DNA of 64,000 bases. It comes from Lineus longissimus (lineage: Eukaryota > Nemertea > Pilidiophora > Heteronemertea > Lineidae). Positions 22,803-35,740 of this stretch are shown here, in pieces. A program made the position numbers and the translations under genes. Within the stretch, counting starts at the first letter, position 1, and each line of letters starts with the position of its first letter. The notes beneath the pieces were generated by a model. The model ran no database searches. It saw only the letters and a list, made by a program, of their open reading frames with translations, and was not told the DNA's origin. The stretch spans positions 11,780,501 to 11,844,500 of the forward strand of contig NC_088315.1 of NCBI RefSeq assembly GCF_910592395.1, in the 5' to 3' direction.

Positions 22803-24956
22803 GCATACTATAAAGCAAGAAGAGGTAGAGTCATGTCTACGACTTCTTAAAAAACGACAAAGCATCGGGACTTGACGGAGTCTCCAATGAACATTTAAAA
22901 TACGGTGGCTCTGCACTTCACAAAGCGCTAACGAACCTATTTAATCAGTTTATGTTAACAGAACATGTACCGAAAGATGCAAAACAGGGTGTTATCAATA
23001 CCCTACACAAAGGAAAGGGAAAGGACAGGAGTGACCCAAACAGCTACCGTCCAATCACCCTGTTGCCAACCGTGTACAAACTGTTTGAAAGACTCATATA
23101 CGAGCGGCTTAAAATATGGACCTGTGAGGAGAACATGATCTTCCCCCATCAACAGCAGAGCGCGTATCAGAAATGCGCAGCTGTGTCTCAACGACATTCG
23201 TACTACAAGAAACAATCTCGCATCTATTAGAAAGGCATTCTAAAGTGTACACCTGTTTTTTAGATGCAGCTAAGGCTTATGACACTGTTTGGCAAGACGG
23301 ATTGCTTTTCAAACTGTTTAACTTTGGAGTACGAGGCAAACTATGGCGCATTATCGCAACCTGCTACCAAAATATTGAAAGCTGTGCCATGGAAAATGAT
23401 ATGTAATCACCGTGGTTCAGCATCAAACAAGGCGTTCGTCAGGGTGGAGTGCTTTCCACGTGGCTCTATCTGCTGTATATGGACAATCTCCTCTATACCT
23501 TAGAGAACACAAATTTTGGCGCAAAACTAGGAGAGTCATAGAATGTGGTTCCCCCTGTCATGCTGACGACCTAACCCTCGTCTCACTTGCCAAATATGGT
23601 CTTGATCACATGATGTCATGCAGTTTCAAATATTCAATCAAGTGGAGGTACGACTACAACTCAGACAAGTGCATTGTTGTGGTGTTTGGTGAGACACCGC
23701 ATCAATGGCAAAGCATTTCCAATGAACGAACGTGGACGCTTGGAGACAAACCGGTTAAGGAAGCCGCTTCGCACATACACCTTGGTGTAATACAGAACAA
23801 ATACAGCCGAACAACGACAACAGCAATTTCCGCCGCTCAAAAGCTAAAGAAAACTCTCATGTGCATACTAGGTCCGGGGATGCAACCCAACAAATTTAAT
23901 CCCATCTCCAGTTACCATATCTACTGTAGAATATGCCTTCCGAAGGCACTTTACGGCAGTGAACTATGGTCCAATATGTCTGAACGTGACTTAATGATCT
24001 TAGAGCGTGCTCACAGATTTTTTCTCAAACGAATGCAAGGATTTAGCAGAATCACTCGAACTGTAACAACACAAGCCATGATAGGAAGTATAAGCCTAAA
24101 AGCACTCATCGATAAACAATGTCTTCTATTCTTTGGACAGTTAGCAAGAATGCCTGAGCACCTACTCCCCAGGCGTGTTTTCAATTTTCGGTTCCGCTCA
24201 ATGTTGAACAGAACAAATAGTTCCGAAACTTGTCTCGGGTATGTGCCAAACTTAATGACAGTAATGGACAGGTATAACCTTTCAAACTCCCTAAAAGAGT
24301 TCACTGAAAGTGGTCAACTAAGTGTGCCAACTGGTACCCCCTGGAAGTCTTTAGTTCAAAAATCTGTTCTCAATCAAGAAAACTTAAACTTCAGAGCAGA
24401 ATGTACACGCAATAATCTTTTCAGAATAATGAACATTGAAAAGTCTCTGGACTATCCGTCCTTAATATGGACAACCGCTCAAACTGATCGGAAGCACAAA
24501 AGCAACTATGCCTTCCTAGCTAAGCTAAACACACTACCAGAAACTATCACAGAAACAAAGTGCAATCGATGTACTCAATGTTATACCGATCCGTAACTTC
24601 ATTTTTTCTGTGGATGTTCAGGTTTTTCCTCCCAACGTGAGAAATTTTGGGAACAAATTGAAAATGAATGCCCAGTTGAACTCAGCACAGCACTGTGGAA
24701 CATGTGCGACGATGAACTCACAGAAACATTGCTCGGGAAACAACTTTCCGCTTGTGGTTATGAAGAAAATGTAGCACTTCTTCGGATCACAGCACAGTGC
24801 TGGAATGTTTAGGCTAATTATCTAAAATGCTTTCCTTGCCTAAGACTACATATTTTTGACAACAGCCAGGAGTATGTAAATAGTGTACATCAGTTGTTAT
24901 ATGTTGCTTTGAATTTTTTGTAATCTTCTATATAGGAGGAATAAACAGATATATAT
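22803..24956 (+). mobile_element. Broken LINE with reverse transcriptase and Cys-rich tail
   Basis: Fragments in three frames (about 22830-23230, 23173-23406, 23412-24596) together make a non-LTR reverse transcriptase. Motifs: NDKASGLDGVSNEHLKYG, SYRPITLLPTVYKLFERLIY, FLDAAKAYDTVW, IKQGVRQGGVLSTWLY and ADDLTLVS. After these, FLKRMQGFSRITRT precedes a C-terminal cysteine region (CNRCTQC, then H/C residues past the stop at 24596). Several frameshifts and stops make it inactive. The start is truncated, and it ends in ATAAACAGATATATATATT, after which duplicated-segment sequence resumes. It interrupts the PAN-like exon of copy B. Confidence 0.85.
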
Positions 24957-25370
24957 ATTATCACTGCAATATGCAGGACAAGAAGGCATCAATTAGCAAC
25001 ATGCGCACCGAAATCTTAATCCATCGGCATTCAATTAACAGATTATTCGTGTCTACTAATCGATGTCATGTCATGAGCACTGTTTATTGAGCTGCAATCG
25101 TGCAATCGATCCTGCGAATCGAATTCTCTAGCAAGATTTAAATTCCTCGCAGGGGCAAACTTTCGATAGGAATATAAACATCGTTTTTTGTAGACGAAAC
25201 CAAGTTGTGACGAATTCTTTCTTCGGGAAAACAGTTTCCAATAGTTTTAAGGGCCAGAATTATTTGGTGAAGAGGTCGTGGAGTAGTGCAGCAGGACAGA
25301 GTGCGGCCCAGGGATAATGTAGCAAAGTAAAGAATTTACCAGCAAGGAGTTTCTCTAGTGTAATGCAGCA

Positions 25371-25446
25371 GGTCATGCAACTGTATTAAACCAATCAGCT
25401 CGCGGTTGTGAATACTCTATTCTTCCATTTTACCTGTCCCGCGACC
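25371..25446. mobile_element. 76-bp internally deleted MITE remnant
   Basis: It keeps both ends of the GGTCATGCACCTGTA family (left GGTCATGCAACTGTATTAAA, right TACCTGTCCCGCGACC) but lacks the roughly 310-bp centre seen at the equivalent site in copy C (14160-14546). Confidence 0.65.
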
Positions 25447-26397
25447 GAACCCAGAAATGTTATTTCTAAGTCCAATGTTGAGGAAAATGGGCAGGGAGTA
25501 TGGTCAAAATAGTAACGTCCTGGTTGAATAGATTATAATAAAGTCGGTGTCCAAGCACTGAGATGACCATCAAAGGGTCCTTATCTCTATGAGGTAATCG
25601 GTATGTAACTGGGCAAAAGCGTAACAACAGCTCCCGCATGCTCTCCAGTGTTACAGCACAGATTTTGGCTTTCAGTTTGAACAGGGACAATAATACAGGG
25701 TTATCCAATCGAATTGTCTGGCCAAATGATAAACTGTTAAGTGTGCGGCCTGTAACTGGGGTGATGGGAAGGATTTGAACAAATGACTGGATCAAACTTA
25801 TGAACGTTACTCAAGGTTTAGTGCTGAATCATTCATCATCATCATCATCATCTACATTTGATTCAAACATCAACTCATTGTCGTCATCATCCTTTATCAG
25901 TTCGGCATTTAGGGCAGAGACATGTATTCATCCACGACCGGAAGTGTGGCACATAGAGCTTATCAAAATGTCAAGTTGTGGTAAATACATGGCTGGGATG
26001 GACCAAAGTGGAATTAATTCTCAATCTGTGGTTGATTCTTAATTAACAGAGTCAGGCCATCACAGAAATATGCTTTTTGATAATATATTTAAGAAAATGT
26101 GGTCTCACTGGTCAGTTTAGAACTTGTACTTTGACAGGGCCATATCAATGCGCCAGTGACGTTTTGAGGGATATGGTGTACGGAAATATCTTTTCCTCAG
26201 GCAATCGGTATTGGAATGTTTTTAAACTTTATTATGCTATTGGCAAAGGGTTCTTCTTGACACATATAAAATTTTGTGCAGATTGATTGGTCCAATATGT
26301 ACTTTTTTTACCAAAACTTATGCACAACAATGTACATGTAATGTACACGGGTTTTAATAGAGGTCTCTGGCCTTTAATGGAGGCGGGATCACTGCGC
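25447..26397. other. Gene-free sequence
   Basis: Contains an imperfect TCA/TCATCA microsatellite (25830-25895), which creates a serine-rich 80-aa ORF on the + strand and an Asp/Met-rich frame on the other. A 109-aa minus ORF (25466-25795) shows no recognisable domain. No splice-supported gene. Confidence 0.4.
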
Positions 26398-26640
26398 CCT
26401 ATTTTCCTTCAGGAAGAAGCCCGCTCAGCCACCATCTACTGTCGATCACGCGTTCGGCCAATATTTCCCAATCGAGACTGATCCTACGGACTACTTCCTG
26501 GCGGGAAATCGGATCACAGTTTCCTTCCTCATGAGCATGCCCAAATTCCCATGCTTTCCATAAGGACTTGAGGTGGCTCTCAAAACTGCGGTTAACCGTT
26601 AAGTCCAAAGGCTGGAGAAGGGAGGAGGGAGTCATGGATC
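26398..26640 (-). pseudogene. pogo/Tigger-like transposase C-terminal relic
   Basis: The minus strand reads SMTPSSLLQPLDLTVNRSFE followed by HLKSLWKAWE and DPISRQEVVRRISLDWEIL. This matches the conserved C-terminal end of the pogo/jerky DDE endonuclease (T-S-LLQPLDV-VNR-F, then W). Upstream minus-strand sequence to about 27080 is full of stops. No terminal inverted repeats were found. Inactive. Confidence 0.75.
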
Positions 26641-27260
26641 GAAACTATTCAAACAAAAATCTCGAAAATGCCAGTGACTGAAAAAGCTCCCAGTGATCTT
26701 TTACTCCACTTTAGGACAAACGTTTTCCGTCAATTCCTCACAAAAAATGGAGGTACCTTGTTCATCATGGCCATGCTGCCGAATTCTGCGTCGTGTCCTC
26801 TTGTGTGCATCGATCACACCTTTCTGCCATTTCCTCGTATTCATCTACCCATCTAGAGAAAGTCCGTGAGTTGATACGAAAATGGTTCGCAAATGAGCGC
26901 ATAGACCGGGCATGGTCGATGCCTATCGCATGGTGCAGCCTCAACGTCGTCCAACCGCTGAGTTTAAGATGTAACCATGAAGATGCCTCCTTTCATATCC
27001 TGCCTGCTCATCGTCCGCCCCATCGTCATCATTGTCCATCGAAATCACCACAGAAATCCAAAATGCAGAGCAAGTAACCTCATCTTGACAAATCGAACCA
27101 CAAGCCACAAATCTATACATTCTAGACCTATATAAGCCTAGAACACCACACGGTCCAACTTGTATTGCATTTTTTTATGTAACTTAGGCTTTTCTACGAC
27201 TTGAGCGCTCCCCCATCAAAATAGGCCTACCTCAGACTTTGTCATTATTTTGCCATGTTC
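26641..27260. other. Gene-free sequence, possibly decayed transposon
   Basis: It lies upstream of the pogo relic in its reading direction. Both strands carry frequent stops, and I cannot align it with a known transposase region by eye. Confidence 0.3.
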
Positions 27261-27714
27261 CGTAGTGGGACAGGTGAAAGGAAAAATAGAGTATTTCAGT
27301 TCGAGATCAATGTGCGGTCTCACCATACCAGTTGAATGGTATTTTCAATTTAAAAATATTGTTCTTCTTGAAGTGTGAATTAGGTGTGTTTAGAATTAAG
27401 AAAATGATGAGGTTTCAATCTAATTGGCTGACTAAATGTGGTTTTGAGGCTCTATTTAACCCGTCGTGGTGAAAAAGCTTATTCGCGGGTTAAAAGCCGT
27501 CAGAAATCACCCCCTAACTTCAGACCCCCCAAGCCCTGAAATGATCATGCATAACGTGGAACGAAAATTTCATGGTTTAATTAACAGGCTAGGATAGGTC
27601 TATGTGGCTGTGAACGCGTTTCTTCCTGGGTACGTCTCGGAAAAGGTTAGGAGCATGTATAAAGTACCATTTCAAAGGGAAAACGGCTTAAAACTTTATT
27701 ACAGGTGCTTGACC
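27261..27714 (+). mobile_element. MITE, family with GGTCATGCACCTGTA ends, copy 3
   Basis: The body matches 14160-14546 (+) and 21760-22221 (-). Left end CGTAGTGGGACAGGTGAAA; right end TTATTACAGGTGCTTGACC. Confidence 0.7.
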
Positions 27715-27787
27715 AGCAGTACATACCCGGTCTTTAATATAATAAGAAAATTGCATAAGTTGCTGTTACAAGTAACTAGATTACCAT

Positions 27788-28012
27788 ATATTTACCATTG
27801 TAACCATAATAAACCTATCGATTGACTTTTTAACATATAGTGTTCACGGTGCCTAGCTAATCGATGCGAATGTATTGGGTGTTGAAGAGCAGACGATCCA
27901 ACTGATGAAGATCGGAGTTGACTACGAAAAAGTTAAATTCTCGACATCTTGACATGGGAGTTATTGATCTGTTAGATAAGAACTTGCGGATTCTCAAGAA
28001 ATTATAATGCAT
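27788..28012 (+). repeat. 5' flank of the forward unit, copy G
   Basis: TACCATTGTAACCATAATAA onward matches 5605-5815 and 16806-17020 with substitutions. The match stops near 28012, where sequence of the second array begins. No LamG exon follows. Confidence 0.75.
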
Positions 28013-30478
28013 TGTTCAATTGTTTCAATTGTTTAATTTCTTTATCACGTTTATGAAAACATATTATATATATTTTTGAAGTGAATTCTGTTAAATTGAT
28101 ACAGTTATACTGCGTGATCGTCCGTTAGCGGAGAACGTTTCGTAACCACTGGGGTTCGATGACTGAAATTTGGTTTGATGATAGCTTTTTGAAATAAGCT
28201 CATACGTATTTTTCATTTTTCCTTTTTTAAGACCATACTGAAATAGCTTGGGAACACTATAATGAGGTCATGACATCATCAATGGACTTCGGAGTGGTAA
28301 AAATAGATACAAGCAGATGCATTTGTTGACATGGACTTGGAATGTCTATAATATTTGTCCTAACCTCTTCAAATTTGATATGTCGACACCTTTGAGGCAT
28401 CTCTACAATGTTGTCCAAGGTTCAGGTCAATTTGACATACATGTCTGGGGTGAATAGGTCAAGATCATAAAGTCCTATTTAGGTCATATCACAACATCAT
28501 TCTTTAAATGTATGTCATTAATTACTCTGATCATTATGACAAGAATAACATAGTGGTTGAAATATTTGGCCTTGACCTAATTTTCACGGTCACAGAGGTC
28601 AATGTTTCTAGTATCTTTACGGTAACCATTATTCCTGTCACTTACCGCAGCTGACGACATGGCTCCTGGCCATTTCATTCACCGAAACATGGAACCTTTA
28701 GTATGCAGGGATGCCCATGTGTTGAAGTTGATAGCAAAGTGTTCAGTCTCCGATGTCTTCCACAAAGAAGTGGACTTTAAGAGAAGTCTGTGCGCTGTAC
28801 AGTCCAAAAACTTCTACCTGGATACCTTCCACCAAATGTGACAAAATGTGGACTGTGATATAATTCAACATTATTTAAAGACCGTTAGAGTAAAGGAAGT
28901 CGTGTTTGATATCAAACATTAGGTAATGAGGACCAGGTTTGAACTAACCCGCGTTCGTGACCTACTGGCCTACTTAATGACCGTTCGAGCTGCAATGCGT
29001 ATATGAGCTAGTTGTCGTGGCCAGTTGTCGCGAAGACAAGACTAGTATTACGGCGGAGACGGAATTAGTGTCAGCGACAGTAACAACGCTCAGTTTTAAG
29101 AAGAAAACTTCGTGTTTTCCGTAGAAATTGGTTGATATCCTTGGGCCAAGAGCAAGGGCTAGAGGAATCTACGTAAATTTTAACAGCTCGCAGACTCGCT
29201 GTGCTTATGAACACTGAAACTGGCAAAAACGACTTGTGTACAACTCGTAAATGCAACTGCGAAGTCGAAGAGGACGCGAAGTGCTGTGAAAAGACGTAAG
29301 GTCAAGGTCAAGGCTCCGTCTCCGATCCGTACCATTTCAAGTTCCGTAATCAACGTGTGTAATCTTTGTACCAGTGTTTCAAATATTAAAGGGATGTTTG
29401 TTAATAAAGTCGAGTTGTCGAAAAACGTATAATTTCTAGCCCACCCAGGATGAACTTCTGACGATAAGGATCGTCACTAGTTGCGATTGGGATCAAACTT
29501 TTGCTTATCTTGATTAAGTTTTTAAATTGACCTTCTCAAGGTGACATCTTTCCTTGACAACAAAGTTGTCGATGTAACTTTCTTCAAACCAACATCGCAG
29601 TGATGTATTCTGACTATGCCATTGTTCCCAGAACCCGATGAAACTACTCACGAGACGAAATATCCGACTTTTTGTGTCTTCAAACTTAATTTTTTCCCAG
29701 AAATGTAGAAGAAAATGTATTCGAACCGCACTGGATTCCAGCGATGCAGTGCAAACATTTGCCTAAAACAACATATGGGGTCGCAGTTGGCACACGGTAA
29801 CATGTAAGGCCTTATCGACCACATTCGCATTTGGCAACGCAAGGGTTAGTACATGTACTTAGTTTTTTCAGAGCATTCAAAGTTGAAGTAGTCAAGTGGA
29901 AATGCTATAGACAGCACAACATTCAAATCATCACAACACCATGCTTCACTTGAAAAATTAATCGAACACTTCAAAATTCAGCACCTCCTATCATACCCCA
30001 ACACATTTTGCCTCAAATCTCTTTGTCACTGTCCGCTGCCAATGCTGTTTGGTTATTTGTCTAGGTTCCTCTGTGGTTTATCGGCGATTGCAGCCAATAA
30101 CTGTGACCGCTCCACTTTTATCATAATGTATCACAGCTTTCAAATAAGTCGTTTTAGGTTTTTATTATACATTGTATTCCGACTTCAACTGCTGAACTAC
30201 TGTCACACAGGTCATGATCGAGACACCATCACTTTCTGGTTGGCTTCAGTATGCTGGCAACGATACATTCCTTCAAAATTGGTGTTGCCATTAACATTGT
30301 GGCGATGACTCATATATAATCGTGGTGACGTTAATTCATTACCCAGGGAAAAAGAGTTACGAGTACAACCTAACCACTCTAGCCTGCTTACTACTGGCAA
30401 GTTTGTGCCTTCGCCATATCAAATTGCCCTTCATCATAATCAGCTCAAATTGTTCGTATATAAATTGGCTCATATTGA
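28013..30478. other. 3' flank of array copy D; no supported gene
   Basis: 28020-28110 matches 38780-38870 and 46160-46250 (TTTAATTTCTTTATC, then TGAATTCTG). 29640-29860 matches 39450-39620 and 46800-46990. Between them, 28380-28620 is rich in AGGTCA/TGACCT repeats. Short ORFs show no domain. Confidence 0.6.
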
Positions 30479-32409
30479 TCAGTCGTTTGTTTTGAACATA
30501 TCGACGTGTTTCAAATACATTTTTGTTGATTTGGAAACCCTTACAATGCGATAGAGAGTGCCGTCTAACACTTGGATGAAGTACTCAAACGCGCTTCTGG
30601 GAATCTGGTATCTCAATTCAACGGCAACATATTCAATGGCTAAAGTTGTATCGAGGCGGCTTCTGACGCAGCCAATTCTAAATCCAAAGAATGCTGTCAT
30701 TATATGCTCGTTATTCCTTCCAAGGGCCGCAGTTACAATTATAAGGCGGTCTGATTCCCTAAACCATGAAATATAAGATAAGAACTGGAGATCTGCATGA
30801 AAGTTGGTAATGCTATATTCGGATCTGGAGCCTGGGAGAGTAGAATGTTTGCTTCTTCTGAACCAGTATAAATATAATTCAAAATAATCGTTCTCTTTTT
30901 TTTGACCAAAAATAAAGTACACAAGGTCTTCGCCAAGGAAGAATCTGTCGTTAGCAGACACTGTGACTTTTATGTCTATTGCGCCTTTGGACGAATGTTT
31001 AATAACGGCGCTTTCACGCAGATTAAATGAATACATCCTAATGACCGACTGGCTATATCGCTTGCAATCAATGACTAATGTCCCGTGTCGGAGCAAAGTA
31101 TCAAACGTCGACACATACACCTCGCTTACGCACAGGTCCGTTTCCGGTATGACTAGTTTTCTCGTGCAGATGCCAAGCCTGACGTCAAAGGGGATAAATG
31201 TAAGATACTTGTGCTCTTTCCGGCAACAGCAGGGGCACAGCCGTAGCGATCTAATTGTCGATCTTGGCTGTGTCCCTGGCCGTTATTTCCACTGTTAAAA
31301 ATCTCATACATGTACTTTAATTATTATGTTGGCCAAATAAATTACAAATTACAATTGCAAATTACAACTTACGACCATGACCCTATCATAGACCAGTGTA
31401 TTGTTTGCTAGATACAGTTTATCGCACACTAATTTCTTTATACGAAGGATTGTTCTATAAAAGAGAACGAATATACATTGCTTTGAATTTAGTCAAAACA
31501 TGCACACACTGTAATCCTGTCTACCACGGACGTCTGTCACGACAGCAATTGGGCCAGTCACGTGATTATAAAGCAACCTATCAAGGCTGCCGATTTTTGC
31601 CGGGCAAAACACCTCTTTTGTCCTCCGCCAGTTTGAAAATCAGACAAAACGTGCATGAAAAAAGACGTGTTTTGTAACTCTTTGGAGGGACATTTGCCCT
31701 TCCTCCCACGCAAAACTCCTCTAGCTACGGCCCAGTAAAAAGGTTTATCAAGGCAGTTGATCACTGACGTAGAACACAGCCATGTACTCGAAAAGACATA
31801 TTAGGTGAATGACCTAGTTTATGGTGTCAGACTTTTGAACTAATAGTAACTGACCGCCTAAGTTCGAGATCATCCAGTTTCAAATTGAGGACTACCTTTT
31901 TTAACTGAGCCCTTGTATAAACCGTACCGTACAGGACGTAGTGTCAACCGTAGTGTTTTCCAAGACATCCAAGGAGTGTATATGTTTAGATTTTTAAACT
32001 GGCATGATGTTGCATCTCCGGCTTGAGAGGAATCAAAACACAGATGCGAACATTTTTCGTTCAAACACTAAAGCCAAAAATGCAACATCCGTTTGAAAGT
32101 CTTAAATAGCTCTTTGAGTGTTTTGCCATATTCAAGTAGCGTGGTCATCCTTTAATCAAGATATTAAGAAGCCAGTTCTATCAAAACAATGGTGAATGGT
32201 GGCTGATCTGAATGGCATAATTGGCTCCCTACTAAACCAGTCATTGCCAACACCAGTCGTCGCTCAGCAGGGGCAGTGGCAGGTAATACCAGCTCCCAAA
32301 GATCTGAGACATTAGTTCGAGGTCCTCAAATGAAACTCGGAAAACCACCAGGTAGTAGGTGAAAGTAATTGATGCCCACTAAAAAGTACATTGCAGTGGA
32401 CAGGGTATT

Positions 32410-33571
32410 GATTTTGATTTTTGGCCAGGGGTGCATGGGGATATTGCACGGTTTTGTCGGTCTTGCAGTATTTGTCAGCGCACGACTCCCAAGGGTAGGA
32501 AAGCGAAGATACCGCTTGGAATCATGCCGATAATTGACACTCCGTTTCAACGGGTGGCAATCGACTTGGTGGGACCCATTTCTCCGCCGACCGAAAGAGG
32601 GAATAAGTACATCCACATCTTGGTGGATTATGCAACCCGGTATCCGGAGGCGATCGCACTCCCGAGAATCGAAACAGTGAATGTGGCCGAAGCACTTTTG
32701 GAGATGTTTGGACGTGTTGATATTCCGGCAGAAGTCTTGACCGAACTTGGAACCCAGTTTACCTCAGATCTGATGACTGAGGTACTAGGTGAGTCGACTC
32801 TTGTCCTTCTCACGTCTTAGTACGACTCCATACCACCCCATGTGTAATGGTCTGGTAGAGAAGTTCAATGGTGCGGTGAAATCTATGTTGCGAAAGATAT
32901 GTGCTGAACGGCCGAAGGATTGGGATCGATACTTGAGCTCCATGCTGTTTGCATATCGTGAAGTGCCTCAGGAGTCTTTAGGGTTTTCCCCCTTCGAACT
33001 GCTCTATGGAAGGACAGTTCGTGGTCCAATGATGGTATTGAAAGAGCTGTGGACAAAGGATATCCCTGATCCCGATATTAAGACTACATACCAATACGTT
33101 TTAGATCTTAGACAGAGACTAGAGAAAACATGTGAGTCGGCTCATGAACAGCTTATGACAGCATCAGAAAGGTATAGGAAAATCTTTAACCGAAGAGCAA
33201 AGGTTCGGTTGATGAAAGTTGGTGAGCAAGTATTGGTGTTGCTACCCATAAAGTCCAAAATATTGTTGATGCAGTGGAAAGGCCCTTATGCCGTCGTGGA
33301 GGTTATCCACGGAATGAACTACCGCATTCTCGTGAATGGAAAGACAAAGACATTCCACGCCAATATGTTGAAGAAATTCATTGCTCGACCAGAACCAGTG
33401 GCGACTGTCGCAGTGGTGGATGATGACGAGTTAGAACAGGATGGACAAGCATATGAAGGGTTGCCTCCTTTGGACCCTGGGTTGATGTGCCCTCGCAGTG
33501 AAACGAGTAATGACGTTCCTGTTAGCGAGAAGTTATCCCCGTCTCAGAAGCAACAGGTTATGGAGTTGTAG
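32410..33571 (+). pseudogene. Ty3/Gypsy integrase fragment, frameshifted
   Basis: The first frame (to 32820) has the zinc-finger end FCRSCSICQ and the core start AIDLVGPISPP, then TELGTQFTSDL, where the catalytic Asp normally found (TD-GTQF) is Glu. After a frameshift near 32790, the second frame (to 33571) has PYHPMCNGLVEKFN with the catalytic Glu, FSPFELLYGR, and an SH3-like end (QWKGPYAVVE). Everything 5' of the integrase is missing. It interrupts copy D. Inactive by both frameshift and truncation. Confidence 0.9.
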
Positions 33572-35204
33572 TCCGCCCCCGATAACTCGGGGGCGTACTA
33601 CCTTAGCAGGGTGTAGCATTTTGGTGCTAGCTAAGTAAAAACCTGGTATAAACTTCTTGGGGGGAACAAGTGTACCAAAACGTGTAATTTCTAACTATGG
33701 TTGTCATTGTGTCAGTATGAGTGTTGGTGTGAATGGGTTAATGTTTGGTTTGAATGGGCGTGTAGTGTGGGAAATTGCCCAGTGGATTACTGAGCACTTC
33801 CTGTCTGGTGTGAATAAGGAGAAGGAGTGAGGCGTGAATTTGCTTGGGGTAAGTGTGCCAATCCTTTTTTAATATACAATGGGTAATTTCAAAGTCAATT
33901 TTTAGATTTAGTTTTAAAACTAGATGGAACACTAAAACCCTTGATTAAACCAGCATTGAAATGAAATGGGTTTTAGTTTCATCCTATTTCAAAGTCGGTG
34001 TTTGTTGGTTTTAGCATCATGTCCGGTTTTAGCTTAAAACTAAGGGATGGTTTTAGTGTCAAAAACTAACACCGGAATTAAAACTAAAACTCTCCACAAC
34101 ACCAGAAATGAAATAAGTTCTGGTGTTAGTTTTGACACTCAGTTTTACCATTATCCTATTTCAAATTAGGTTTTAGTTTCACACTGAAACCAATTGGAAC
34201 ACCAAGGTCTGATCTTAATCCCAGCTCGGTGTTATATTTGGAAGATATGTAGTGCATTTTGTATTACCAATAAAACTAACACCTTAGGCATTAACACCGA
34301 ATGGATTTTAAAGTTAGTGTTGGTGTTAAGAAAAAAAATCATGTTTTTCGTACCATTTGAAGAAGTAGTTGCTGGTATTTTGAACGCTGATGGGAATGAT
34401 GATGGACGTGAAAGAAGACGACCAAATTAATATAGATCGGAAGCGGTTACAATAGGGAAACAACAGTAACAACGACAACAACAGGCATGTTTGGTTTTCC
34501 CAAGGTTTTATCTCTGTCCATCTTGGTGTTAGTTTAATACCTGCAGTATAAAACCTCTTCTTAGTTTCAGCCCAGGTTTTAGGTGTTTAGATAAAACCAG
34601 GTGTTGGTGTTAAACTAAAACCTCGAATTGGTCTTATCCAGACATAGGTTTTTAGGGGTAGAAATTAAGAATAAAACTGACACCAGCGACACTAACACCC
34701 AACACTAAAGCCAAAACCAACTTTGAAATCACCCAATGTACACTTGGTAGATATTGCTATGTTGTAGTTACACGTATTCAGTTGGGTTGTTTAGTTAGTT
34801 TGGTGTGATAAGCCAGTTTTGTATTAGTTTGGTTGTAGAGAGCCAGCTTTGTATAGGTCTTTGTGTATAGGCCTGTGGAAGTGTACAGTGGTAATGTACA
34901 TGTGGGAGGACAGGGTGTTGTCCTGTATGACCGTCTGGTATTGTATATGTAGTGGCGGGTAAAAGTACTGTGTGGTGTATGGAGCTCCATCCGAGTAATT
35001 AATTAATTAGTAATTGAGTTAAGCTAATAGCATGCTTGCGGCTTGGTGTGGTTACTTGTTCACAGTTGTTAAATATCTACATGTACCAGTTACTTAGTAT
35101 GTTTAATGTTTATTATATTTTAGTTCCTATATTAAACGTGAAGTGCAGAAACCCGTCGTTTGTGTCATCACTGGTCCCAGCGTCAATATTGGCGCAACAT
35201 CGAA
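33572..35204. repeat. Possible 3' LTR region of the Gypsy element, split by a foldback element
   Basis: After the integrase stop come CCCCCGATAACTCGGGGGCG and GT-rich text without ORFs. After the nested foldback (33877-34738) more GT-rich text leads to TATATTTTAGTTCCTATATTAAAC and CACTGGTCCCAGCG. TGGCGCAACA at about 35190 resembles a primer-binding site. LTR ends were not located because no second LTR is present. Confidence 0.3.
33877..34738. mobile_element. 862-bp foldback/MITE flanked by TA
   Basis: Ends are inverted with 17 of 19 matches (left CAATGGGTAATTTCAAAGT; right, inverted, CATTGGGTGATTTCAAAGT) and lie between TA dinucleotides (33875-33876 and 34739-34740). The interior is packed with alternating GGTTTTAGT/ACTAAAACC motifs in both orientations, so much of it could fold on itself. 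No transposase. TACATTGGGTAATTTC recurs alone at about 38747. Confidence 0.75.
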
Positions 35205-35740
35205 TCTCGTAGAAACAGAAAAGGAGATTAGTAAAATGGAGGTAATCTTTCCGGCTTGATGTCGTAGTGATTGCAGATGAGAAGATAAATACTGCCAAGA
35301 TTGTTCTTCATTTTGTTAACAATGCAACTTTCTGCCTCACCGTCTTAATGATTAGGTGAATTAATTTGGTGAATGAAATAATGCCTTGTATTGATAAGAT
35401 GATGTATATCTGTAACATACCAACTCCCATATTTTACTTGAAAATTCGGCATGCGATATGAACGAAACTAACGGAAATATGGATAGAAATTGCGCAAGGA
35501 ATGAATGAAATTCTTGAGTGCTAACGTCTTGCTACCTACCTCGAATGTACTTCTTGCTATCAACTTATTACCTATAATCGTATTTTACGTTGAGGGTAGT
35601 TCAATTGCATGAGTGCTGTTCTGTTCGGTAAGGATTACGATCAGAAGGCTAGGAATAGTATTGGTGGGGGGGGGGGGGGGTGGCTTGCTTGAAAACAGTG
35701 TAGCAAAGAAAGTGCATTACTGGACTGGCGTATAAATAGC
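35205..35740. repeat. Inverted copy of the copy D promoter region (left arm)
   Basis: The reverse complement of 37861-38250 is found here, with about 150 bp of extra sequence at about 35490-35650 and a poly-G tract. Landmarks: CGTATAAATAGC (35729-35740), AAAGAAAGTGCAT, CAACTCCCATATTTTACTTG, and GTAGAAACAGAAAAGG. It abuts the truncated propeller exon at 35728. Confidence 0.85.
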
